64,000 bases of DNA from Prorocentrum cordatum (lineage: Eukaryota; Sar; Dinophyceae; Prorocentrales; Prorocentraceae): NCBI GenBank assembly GCA_963575745.1, contig CAUYUJ010002759.1:1-64000 (forward strand), written 5' to 3'. The notes below the pieces were generated by a model that was given only the letters and a program-made list of their open reading frames with translations, was not told the origin of the DNA and did no database searches. Position 1 is the stretch's first letter. Each line of letters starts with the position of its first letter. The position numbers were made by a program, and so were the translations under genes. This document shows, piece by piece, positions 21,025 through 28,009 of this stretch.

Positions 21025-21339
21025 TGGCTGGGTGCGCGTGAACACGCGGAGGGCGAGGCGGTGTGAGGAGGCAGGCGGAAGGTTTAGGGTGTTCCACGGG
21101 TGCACGCCTTAGTGCGCCAACTTGTGTGGGCGAGCGTTTTTCTTAGAGAAGCATGGAGTGAAGCATCGAAACCCTGTGCGCGCGATGATTGGGGCTTCCG
21201 CGCGGGCGTTGTTGAAATGTACCTCCTTCTTCGCCCCTCCGCATCGTCTTCAGTTGCTCCTCCCTCCTCCCCTCCCTCTTCCTAGTTCTGTAGCCCGCAG
21301 CCGAGTGCCCGGCCCGAGTCGTTCGCCACGCGACCGCTC
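21025..21339 (+). promoter_or_regulatory. Leader ahead of gene 5
   Basis: Unique sequence followed by a short pyrimidine tract (about 21,227-21,290) ending in CTTCCTAG, a plausible acceptor 48 bases before the ATG. No motif copies between 21,023 and the ATG. Confidence 0.4.
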
Positions 21340-24300
21340 ATGGATGTTCCCGTGGGGCGGACATGGTATGGCGAGGAGGACGGAACGCATTTCGAGGTGG
21401 AGTGGCTCCATTACGACAGCGGCTGCGCACCGAGGAAAACGAAGTATGGCACCACTGGGCTCGCCAACATCTTGAGCCGCAGTAGCGGCGTTCCGTGCCC
21501 CAAGAAGATAAAGGTGCACGCATGTGCGGATTTTCCGTGCCTAGCGAAGTGGCCCGCGTCGCAGTACGGCCTTGCTGAGCCGCCTCGCTTTCATTTGCGG
21601 CCGTCTGCTTGGCGACCGGGCGCGACGCCACCACCCGCAGTTGCGGCTCCAGGCGGCACCGCAGTTGCGGCTCCCTCGGCCCCTGCACACATAGCACCAG
21701 CAACACCAGCAGAACTCGCAGCTCCTGCGCAAGAAGGACACGCAGCTCCAGCACCAGAAGCACCCGCAGAACCCAAACCTCCAGCAGCCCCTGTGCCCGA
21801 AGCACCCGCAGCAGCAGTCCCTCCAGCTCCTCCAGCTCAAGTGCACGCAACACCAGACCCGCCTGCTGCGCAGGAGACCGCAATTGCGGTTGAAGCTCCT
21901 GAGGGAGTGGAAGCGGACAAAGACACACCACTTCCAGCACGCTTGCCACCAGCGCGGCCGCTGCCAGAGAACTGGTCGAAGACGCAGGTCGCATTCTTCC
22001 CGTGCCCAGACCCAAAGGCTGCAGCACGAGTTGCGGCGCCTGTTGGCGACGCCTTGCGGCCACGAGTCGCGGCGCCACCCCTGGCGCCAGAGAAAGGTGT
22101 ACCTGTGGAAGACGCGCCAAAGATCCAGGCCGCAGTGGCGGCGACGGTGCCTGACCGCGTGATGGCTCTCCTGAGGCAGATTCTGTCCGAGAATTCCTAC
22201 ATAGGGTATTCAGCTTTCATGCTGTTTGCCTTGCGGTTCGGGCGTCAACCTTACGTGTGGGAAGGCGAGAACCGCAAGGACCTCCTTGACTTCTACATGC
22301 CTTGGGCAAAGGAGAAGTGCACTGAGCCATGCGCCGTCGACGGCGTGGCGTGCGTACTCGCCGCTGCTGAGGATCTGTTCGGGGAATGGACAACGGTGGA
22401 ACTCAGGCCCGTGACTCCCGAGAACCCTCTCCATGAGGTGCGCCACTGGGTGGCCGCAGTTGCGGTGGGTGGCGTGTGCTCTGAGGGGGCGGACGCGTTG
22501 AACAGGTTCTACGGTCCTCTGGGACAATGGGTCCTAGGGACTGTTTGCGATGGAAACTGCGGCATTGACCTTATGGCGATGATGTTGCAGAAACCGCAAA
22601 ATGCCGAGACGCGCAAATGGCTTCGGGAGGAACTGTACGATTTCGGGGTGCGCCGCTGGGACGAACCGTGGTTGCACGACATGCTCGTTGTCACGCAGGA
22701 ACTAACCTTGGAGGAGGTGCGGGCGTACCGCAGTTGCGGGGCCAGCGGCCCTGCTGGACCCATGGTCCTGCACGACTCCGAGGGCGAGGGCGAACCAGCA
22801 GAGGCGCCGAGAGAGGCGAGCGCGCCACGCCCCGCTCTCATGGCGGCGTTAGAGTGGCAGACGGGCGTGCAGGACATGGGTATATTGCTTGCCATGGCTG
22901 AGGCTATGCCCGAGGCGTTGCAGGAGGAGCAGATCAGGGCGCACGCACTGGCCAGCGCACGCCCAAAACCCGAAGTTGCGGAACAGAAGCGGCGCGTGTG
23001 CCCGCACATGCTCAGAGACCGCGAACTGGTTTGCAAAGACCTGGAGGCGCACGCACGCAGTTGTGGTTGGATGGGCGAGGGCGTTCTGCCACGGAATTCA
23101 ATCGCGTCTTTTTGCGAGCGGTTCACGTGGCCGAAGGGCATGGGGGTCGTCCAGCAGCGCCAGGCCGTCTCCAAGTGGTTTCAAAACTGGCGCACACAAG
23201 GTGGACATGGCACGGCGGGCGTGCATGGCCGACGCCGCGCGCGGGGCAACCAAGGGCGCCCGAACAAGGCTCCATGGCTGGAAGCCGCTCTGTACGAGTG
23301 GTGGTCCCACATGAGGTACTCCGTGGACTGGAAGGCGGTGGCCAAGCGAACCGCAGTTGCGGAGGAGAGGCCCAAGATGTTGGCCAGGTTCTCCCAATCC
23401 CTGCTGGTTACGAAGGCGAAGCAACTCGTCGCGGACTACTGCGTGGAGACAATGAAGCGGGGAGGCAAACCGATGGTGCCGCAGTTGCGGCCTCGGTGGT
23501 GGGTGAAGTGGCGGCGCTCCTACGGCCTGAGCATGAAGAAGCCGAACCGCAAGTACAAGGTGCCAAAATGGTTGCTCCAATCTCGTTTTGAGACTATGAT
23601 CTTGAACGTGGCCAGGGTCCGCGCAGCTGCAGAGGAGCTTCTGGGGTACGACCCGCACATCCTGAACTGGGACCAGTCGCCCTTTCACCACAACGAGTCG
23701 TCGTCGGCCTCGAAGCCGACCTTGGCTGTGAAGGGTGGCATTGTCCCGCTTGTCGAGGCGCATGACGACAGCAGGGCTCGGTGGACAGCGAACCTGACGG
23801 TGTCGAGCGACGCGGAGGACATCCGCAGTTGCGGACCACCGCCGGCGGAGCTAATGTTCAAGGGGGGATCTGTCATCGCTGAGGGCTTGGCCGCACATGC
23901 CCGCAGTCGCGGCTATCCGTCTTGGGTGAGCACGGCGACGTCCGAGAAGGGGTCCTACCGCGCAGACGACGTTGTATCATTCTTGCAGCGGCACTTGCGG
24001 GCCTGGCCCGACGACCCGCAGTTGCGGGGAAAGTGGCGCATCCTCATGGCCGACGACCATTCCCCGCACAAAGCAGACGCTGTGCGGAGACTCGCCTGGC
24101 AGCGCGGCTACGTGCTGATCATTCACGGCGGGGGGGCGACCGCAGTTGCGCAGCCCGTGGACACGGACTTGAACCAGCACGTGAAGCGCCGGTACATTGC
24201 CCTCGAGACCAAAGCGCTGGTGCAGCAAATGGCGTTGGGGAAGCACGTGCCGCAGTTGCGGCGTTCCGATTGCGCCGACTTGATGCTGTCAGTGTTGGAG

Positions 24301-25455
24301 AATGTGCAGTTGCACTTGGACGCCGCGAAAGGTTTCCTGAAAGTGGGAATTCGAGCGCCCTTCGACAAGTCAGGAGATCTCGAGATTTGCCGAGAGGCGG
24401 CGGAACTCTGGGAAGCAGGGGGGCTGCGAGCAAAAGTGGACACCGCAGTCGCGGAGGTGAGGGAAGAATGCGAGCAGAAACGTTTGAAATGGTCCTACAA
24501 TGACGTGCTGCGTCTCATACACGAATACGAGAAACACGACGCCACAGATTCCGTGTTGGAGAAGCTCGGCGACGAAGCGCTAGGCCAGGAGCCAGGCCAC
24601 GAGGAGGGCGATGAGGAGGGCGGGGAGGAGGAGGAGGAGGAGGTGCACGAGGAGCACGAGGAGGACGAAGAGCAAGAGGAGGCCTCGTGGGCCGAGGCTC
24701 TTGCGGAACAGTGCGATGCCGCAGTTGCGGCACCTGGGCCTCAAGGATCCTCGGTATCCATGGACTGCGTGGTCGACGCAGAGGCGGCCGAGCAGGTGGC
24801 AGTGGCGACGTCCTTGGCAGAAACGCTCCGCGAGGCGGAAGATATGCTGCGCCAAGTGGGCATGGAGAAACTAGCGCAGGATTGCCGACAGCAACAACAC
24901 AAACAAAAGAAGCGGTTGAGAGAGCTGGCGCGGGAGGACAACGAGGTCCTACGAGCGTTGACTGCCCAGCGAGACCACGAAGCCGCAGTGGTGGCGAAAA
25001 AGCGGCGCCTGGCTCTGGAAGCGAACGACAGGACGAAGGCGTTGCACGATCTCAAGAAGCAGATTCGAGAGGCCGAGGCCGCCTTGAGGGCAAAGAAGGA
25101 GGCCGCAGTTGCGGTGGAAACGGCTTTGGCTAACAAACACGCCCTAGCGCAGTGGAATCCCGAGGAGTTCAAGATCAAGAAAAACAGGATGGCAGCTCTG
25201 GATCGCCTGGCTCGCGGAAAAGGCGTCCTCTCAGACGAGCAGAGGGGGGAGTGGGCATGGTTCAAGACGCATTGGGACGAGGAGATGTGCAAGCAGCACA
25301 AGGAGCAATGGCCGCTCACGTTTGCTGGGTGGCTGCAAAAAGTCGCGAACGACGCGGCGTCTGGGAACCGTTCGGCGCTGTCGCAGTTCGTGCATTCGGA
25401 AACAGTGAGAACCCTGGGAGGGCAAATGGCGCTGGTAATCCCAGCCCTAGCGTGA
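21340..25455 (+). CDS. Gene 5: DDE transposase with CENP-B-like HTH (pogo/jerky type)
   Basis: 1,371 residues. Residues 1-80 form a conserved-looking domain (GRTWYGEEDG...CPKKIKVHACADFPC); 85-250 are Pro/Ala-rich. TVCDGNCGIDLMAMM (D404-C407) resembles the catalytic Cys motif of OTU peptidases, tentatively. Residues about 586-745 are basic and helical; RWWVKWRRSYGLSMKK (719-734) matches the CENP-B-type DNA-binding pattern. The DDE domain follows: D778 in NWDQSPFHHNE, D906 in ADDHSPH and D941 in AQPVDTDLNQHVKRRY, giving DD34D as in pogo/Tigger/jerky transposases. Then come an acidic stretch (about 1086-1114), a long coiled coil (about 1140-1270) and a basic tail. Presumably it cuts and joins the element ends at TA. 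Much longer than usual pogo transposases (about 500 residues). Sixteen motif copies plus a variant lie inside, one abutting the D941 motif. All catalytic residues are intact. Confidence 0.85.
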   Translation: MDVPVGRTWYGEEDGTHFEVEWLHYDSGCAPRKTKYGTTGLANILSRSSGVPCPKKIKVHACADFPCLAKWPASQYGLAEPPRFHLRPSAWRPGATPPPAVAAPGGTAVAAPSAPAHIAPATPAELAAPAQEGHAAPAPEAPAEPKPPAAPVPEAPAAAVPPAPPAQVHATPDPPAAQETAIAVEAPEGVEADKDTPLPARLPPARPLPENWSKTQVAFFPCPDPKAAARVAAPVGDALRPRVAAPPLAPEKGVPVEDAPKIQAAVAATVPDRVMALLRQILSENSYIGYSAFMLFALRFGRQPYVWEGENRKDLLDFYMPWAKEKCTEPCAVDGVACVLAAAEDLFGEWTTVELRPVTPENPLHEVRHWVAAVAVGGVCSEGADALNRFYGPLGQWVLGTVCDGNCGIDLMAMMLQKPQNAETRKWLREELYDFGVRRWDEPWLHDMLVVTQELTLEEVRAYRSCGASGPAGPMVLHDSEGEGEPAEAPREASAPRPALMAALEWQTGVQDMGILLAMAEAMPEALQEEQIRAHALASARPKPEVAEQKRRVCPHMLRDRELVCKDLEAHARSCGWMGEGVLPRNSIASFCERFTWPKGMGVVQQRQAVSKWFQNWRTQGGHGTAGVHGRRRARGNQGRPNKAPWLEAALYEWWSHMRYSVDWKAVAKRTAVAEERPKMLARFSQSLLVTKAKQLVADYCVETMKRGGKPMVPQLRPRWWVKWRRSYGLSMKKPNRKYKVPKWLLQSRFETMILNVARVRAAAEELLGYDPHILNWDQSPFHHNESSSASKPTLAVKGGIVPLVEAHDDSRARWTANLTVSSDAEDIRSCGPPPAELMFKGGSVIAEGLAAHARSRGYPSWVSTATSEKGSYRADDVVSFLQRHLRAWPDDPQLRGKWRILMADDHSPHKADAVRRLAWQRGYVLIIHGGGATAVAQPVDTDLNQHVKRRYIALETKALVQQMALGKHVPQLRRSDCADLMLSVLENVQLHLDAAKGFLKVGIRAPFDKSGDLEICREAAELWEAGGLRAKVDTAVAEVREECEQKRLKWSYNDVLRLIHEYEKHDATDSVLEKLGDEALGQEPGHEEGDEEGGEEEEEEVHEEHEEDEEQEEASWAEALAEQCDAAVAAPGPQGSSVSMDCVVDAEAAEQVAVATSLAETLREAEDMLRQVGMEKLAQDCRQQQHKQKKRLRELAREDNEVLRALTAQRDHEAAVVAKKRRLALEANDRTKALHDLKKQIREAEAALRAKKEAAVAVETALANKHALAQWNPEEFKIKKNRMAALDRLARGKGVLSDEQRGEWAWFKTHWDEEMCKQHKEQWPLTFAGWLQKVANDAASGNRSALSQFVHSETVRTLGGQMALVIPALA

Positions 25456-25782
25456 TGCAGGCCGCAGTTGCGGACCCACAGGAAGTCCAGAGGGAAGTTG
25501 TTTTTCCAAGCGGCTCCCGCGCGGGCAGGAGATGAGGCAAAACCGCAGTTGCGGTCTTCCTGCTGCTGTGAAAATAATCCTTTCACAGTCCCTTGCAATC
25601 GTCGCCCTCCTTCTGCTTCTCCGCCAGTCCATTTGTTGTTCTTTCGGTTCCTTTGAGTCCTCGCCCTCCTTCTGCCACTCCTCGAATCCTCTTTGTCTCC
25701 TCCCTCCATCCGACCCCATGCCCATTCACGATCCATTTCCGTAGCCACCGTGGCTCGAGGTGGCGCACGCGAAGACGCAAGC
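25456..25782 (+). promoter_or_regulatory. Motif pair and pyrimidine leader between genes 5 and 6
   Basis: Exact motifs at 25,462 and 25,543, 7 and 88 bases after the gene 5 stop. A pyrimidine-rich tract (about 25,595-25,715) leads up to the gene 6 ATG. This is the same order (stop, motifs, pyrimidine tract, start) as at the other gene junctions. Confidence 0.6.
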
Positions 25783-27768
25783 ATGTGGCCGCCCGCGCGC
25801 CCGAGCGCATCCTCAGGGAGTATGGACCGTGGACTTCGATTCGCCAGAACGGTGTTCATCCACAACGCTGAGGAGGAGGAGGGAGGCAAAGACGAGGAAG
25901 CCGCAGTTGCGGATGATGACGACGACCAGCGGACGCAAGATGGCGACAGCACCGTCGCGTCCTCGGCTGCCTCCGCTGACGAGGCTGAGTCCCGGGGAGG
26001 TGCGGGAGCCGCAGTTGCGGCAGCACATGACTCCTACATGCCGAGAGTGTTGTCGTCGCGGAGAACCTGGAAACGGGTGCCCATCATCGAGACAAGCAAT
26101 CTGTCGGAAAAACAAAGAGCTCTTGTCGACGCATGGGAGGAGAAAACGGAGTTCGAAGCGGGACGGGTCGGCTTCTACGTGGCCAACTTCGGAGGGACTG
26201 CAGCTAGACCCACGCAACGCGCGGACGAGTGGGCGCAGCTCCGCGCGAACCCTGCCCAGATCATCGCCCTCTGCGAGTGCGACGACGAGACCTGCGCGGT
26301 ACTCAGTGGGGAGCACGACGCGAGGGACAGTGCAGCCGCAGTTGCGGACGATAGGTTTCGGAGTCGGACTCAATACAACTACCTGTGCGTTAAGGGCGGC
26401 GAGCCATCAGGGACCCTCCTTGTTGGCATGAGGGACCGCAGTGGCGGCCACATTGAACACGTAGACTTTGCGAGACTCTTCCACAAGCAGGAGAAGTCCA
26501 AAACGAAGAAGAAGAAGAAACAGTCCGCAGTTGCGGAGGCTCCTGCGCCAAAGCTGCACAACAAGTACTCCAGGGCGATGGTGGTGCGCGTCCACCTGGA
26601 CCAGGCCGTGCCCCATTTGGGGGGCTCCTTCAACGTCATGGCGGTGCACGTCCACCACAGCTTGGCCAACCAAGACTGGGGCGTCACGAAGCTCCATGAG
26701 TTCTACAACTGGTTCGTCGCCTACGTCAGGGAATGGGACGTGAAGGTCTGCATGGGGGACTTCAACATGTGCATGTTCCAGCTTGTGTCCTGGTGCCGCA
26801 ATTGCGGCCTGACTGTGGACGTCGCCGCGTGGACCCCCTGGAAGACAGCAGGCGGCCAGCCCAGGGCAGACAGCATGGCGATTTTGTTCATAAACTGTCC
26901 TGGGCAGTACAAGCTTCACCATGGCCTGAGTGTTCTGCACGACCGTGAGGGCGGATTCTTGACGACCCAGCATGATCCGTCTTTCCCTGTCTTCGACTAC
27001 ACGAATGGCCCTGGGAAGATGCTTCAGACTTACGTGCCCAAGGCTGAGCCCGTTGAAAACAAGATGCGCGCCTTCCTGACGCCATCTGGCGAATCCTTGA
27101 CCGCAGATGCGGAGTTCGAGCAAAGGATGGCGCGCAGGGAACGCGACGATTGGGTGCGCTATCCCTTCAGAGTGAAGCAGGGCAACCTCGACGACAAGAT
27201 ATGGCATGGCGCCTTCGGCAGGGCGAGGCACGGAGCGCACTTCCCTCTGGTGGCTTTCACGCACAATACGTGCCGCAGGTCACCTGAAAGACTCGCCGCG
27301 AGGTTGGAACGCAGGAAGGGCGGCAGGAAGGGCGGCAAGAAGGGCGGCAAGAAGGGCAGCTACGCGGACACCGCAGTTGCGGGGAAGGGCGTCCGACCCC
27401 AGATGGGAACCGCAGTTGCGGGGAGAGACGCTGGGGCTGAGCGAGCTGGGAACACGCCACCGCCGCAAGCTGCCAACGGCGACGATGCGACCCCTTCTTG
27501 TGCCGCAGTGGCGGCTGGGTCCTGGGACGCCAGCGGCAGCGGCGCATGGGAGGCGCGCAGTCCCGCCACGAGATGGCAGGGCTGGTCCTGGTGGGACTGG
27601 AGCTCGAGCGAATGGGGCGCTGATGGCGCGCAGTGGTGGCCCTCTGATCATGCCGCAGTTGCGGACAATGCCCCTGAGGGCTCGCCTCCTCAGCGTGAAG
27701 TCGAGTGGGGCTCGAGCGGGCGACCTGCCGAGCGCCCTCCGTGGAGCTTCGAGGCGCAGCGTTGGTGA
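25783..27768 (+). CDS. Gene 6: EEP-family nuclease-like protein
   Basis: 661 residues from the first in-frame ATG; the frame is open upstream to 25,693 without one. After an acidic N-terminus, an endonuclease/exonuclease/phosphatase domain spans about 125-495: VGFYVANFGG (Asn135), IIALCECDDE (Glu165), FNVMAVHVHHS, KVCMGDFNMC (Asp326, Asn328) and RARHGAHFPLVAF (His486). The usual SDH before the final His is GAH, so the last Asp is missing and activity is uncertain. Then comes a basic GGRKGGKKGGKKG stretch (about 508-524) and a Trp-rich tail (WQGWSWWDWSSSEWG) recalling gene 1. EEP domains serve as AP-type endonucleases in retroelements and as DNases or phosphatases elsewhere. Ten motif copies and one AGAT variant (27,101) lie within. 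Last gene of the element. Confidence 0.75.
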   Translation: MWPPARPSASSGSMDRGLRFARTVFIHNAEEEEGGKDEEAAVADDDDDQRTQDGDSTVASSAASADEAESRGGAGAAVAAAHDSYMPRVLSSRRTWKRVPIIETSNLSEKQRALVDAWEEKTEFEAGRVGFYVANFGGTAARPTQRADEWAQLRANPAQIIALCECDDETCAVLSGEHDARDSAAAVADDRFRSRTQYNYLCVKGGEPSGTLLVGMRDRSGGHIEHVDFARLFHKQEKSKTKKKKKQSAVAEAPAPKLHNKYSRAMVVRVHLDQAVPHLGGSFNVMAVHVHHSLANQDWGVTKLHEFYNWFVAYVREWDVKVCMGDFNMCMFQLVSWCRNCGLTVDVAAWTPWKTAGGQPRADSMAILFINCPGQYKLHHGLSVLHDREGGFLTTQHDPSFPVFDYTNGPGKMLQTYVPKAEPVENKMRAFLTPSGESLTADAEFEQRMARRERDDWVRYPFRVKQGNLDDKIWHGAFGRARHGAHFPLVAFTHNTCRRSPERLAARLERRKGGRKGGKKGGKKGSYADTAVAGKGVRPQMGTAVAGRDAGAERAGNTPPPQAANGDDATPSCAAVAAGSWDASGSGAWEARSPATRWQGWSWWDWSSSEWGADGAQWWPSDHAAVADNAPEGSPPQREVEWGSSGRPAERPPWSFEAQRW

Positions 27769-27771
27769 TGG

Positions 27772-27819
27772 CCGCAGTTGCGGGCAAGTGGAGCATGATG
27801 TTGATTGCCGCAGTTGCGG
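27772..27819 (+). repeat. Motif pair after gene 6
   Basis: Exact copies at 27,772 and 27,808, starting 4 and 40 bases after the TGA. These are the last copies in the element. Confidence 0.9.
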
Positions 27820-27884
27820 ACAGTGTACGCTGGAAAAATCATCATCATCATCAATCATAATCATCATCATATCATCATATCATA

Positions 27885-27949
27885 CGTTCAAAGCAGTGCC
27901 GGGGCACTGCTTTGAACGCGTTCAAAGCAGTGCCGGGGCACTGCTTTCG
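27885..27949. repeat. Right subterminal palindromes
   Basis: Two head-to-tail 34-bp palindromes with core TTCAAAGCAGTGCC-gg-GGCACTGCTTTGAA. The first (27,885-27,918) is perfect; the second, from 27,919, is damaged at its outer end, mirroring the damaged outer copy at the left end. A short ATC/ATA tract (27,838-27,880) separates them from gene 6. Confidence 0.85.
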
Positions 27950-27958
27950 ATCGTCGCC

Positions 27959-27987
27959 TCGTCGCCGTTATCAGGGCTTTCGGATTA
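27959..27987 (-). repeat. Right terminal inverted repeat
   Basis: Complement of the left terminus with two mismatches. It ends CGGATTA, giving a TA at the junction with flanking DIRS sequence GGTCCAGCCC. Confidence 0.85.
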
Positions 27988-28009
27988 GGTCCAGCCCGCT
28001 AGCCTACGT

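Larger units (their letters stand above)
12492..27819 (+). repeat. Interspersed 12-bp hairpin motif CCGCAGTNGCGG, about 70 copies
   Basis: Counted by eye on the + strand: 47 exact CCGCAGTTGCGG, 12 with GTG, 6 with GTC, 3 with GTA at the centre, and 2 CCGCAATTGCGG. Near variants: GCGC arms at 14,536 and 18,940; CCGCAGTTGCGC at 24,140; AGAT loop at 27,101; CCGCTGTTGCGG at 19,325. None was seen in the opposite sense (CCGCAACTGCGG), and none elsewhere in the window. About 50 lie in genes, in all three frames (Ala-Val-Ala, Arg-Ser-Cys-Gly, Pro-Gln-Leu-Arg), and about 20 between genes. As RNA the form is a four-pair stem with an AGUN loop. The function is unknown. Confidence 0.95.
11543..27987 (+). 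mobile_element. 16.4-kb pogo/Tc1-mariner-like giant transposon
   Basis: The left end (11,543-11,571) begins TAATCCGATAGCCCTTATAA. The right end (27,959-27,987), read in reverse complement, begins TAATCCGAAAGCCCTGATAA. The 29-bp ends match at 27 positions, and the right copy is followed inward by an 8-bp GGCGACGA duplication. The outermost bases are TA on both sides, consistent with a duplicated TA target. Just inside both ends lie 34-bp palindromes. The body has six co-oriented intronless genes, one with a DDE domain of the pogo/jerky type, a superfamily that inserts at TA. About 70 copies of a 12-bp stranded motif lie only within it. Typical Tc1/mariner elements are 1-3 kb, so this one is exceptionally large. 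Mobility is inferred. Confidence 0.85.

Noticed and set aside
25693-25782. Upstream start for gene 6 at 25,693, and likewise 19,513 for gene 4 and 16,785 for gene 3
   Set aside because: These begin with TTG or GTG. The first in-frame ATGs are 25,783, 19,966 and 16,809.
12509-25952. Long minus-strand frames opposite genes 1-6, such as 12,509-13,774, 16,671-18,389 and 24,741-25,952
   Set aside because: They mirror GC-rich + genes. The + strand has ATG starts, recognised catalytic motifs, motif orientation and downstream hairpins; the minus frames have none of these.
12492-27819. Explanation of the 12-mer as bacterial contamination (REP or uptake-sequence type)
   Set aside because: The flanks are a dinoflagellate-type DIRS element and its satellite, the gene spacing with pyrimidine tracts is not bacterial, no ribosome-binding sites precede the starts, and the transposase is of eukaryotic pogo/jerky type.
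11543-27987. Integrated virus or Polinton/Maverick element
   Set aside because: No DNA polymerase B, packaging ATPase, capsid or retroviral-type integrase was recognised, and ends with TA flanks plus a pogo-type transposase explain it better. Unrecognised genes leave some doubt.
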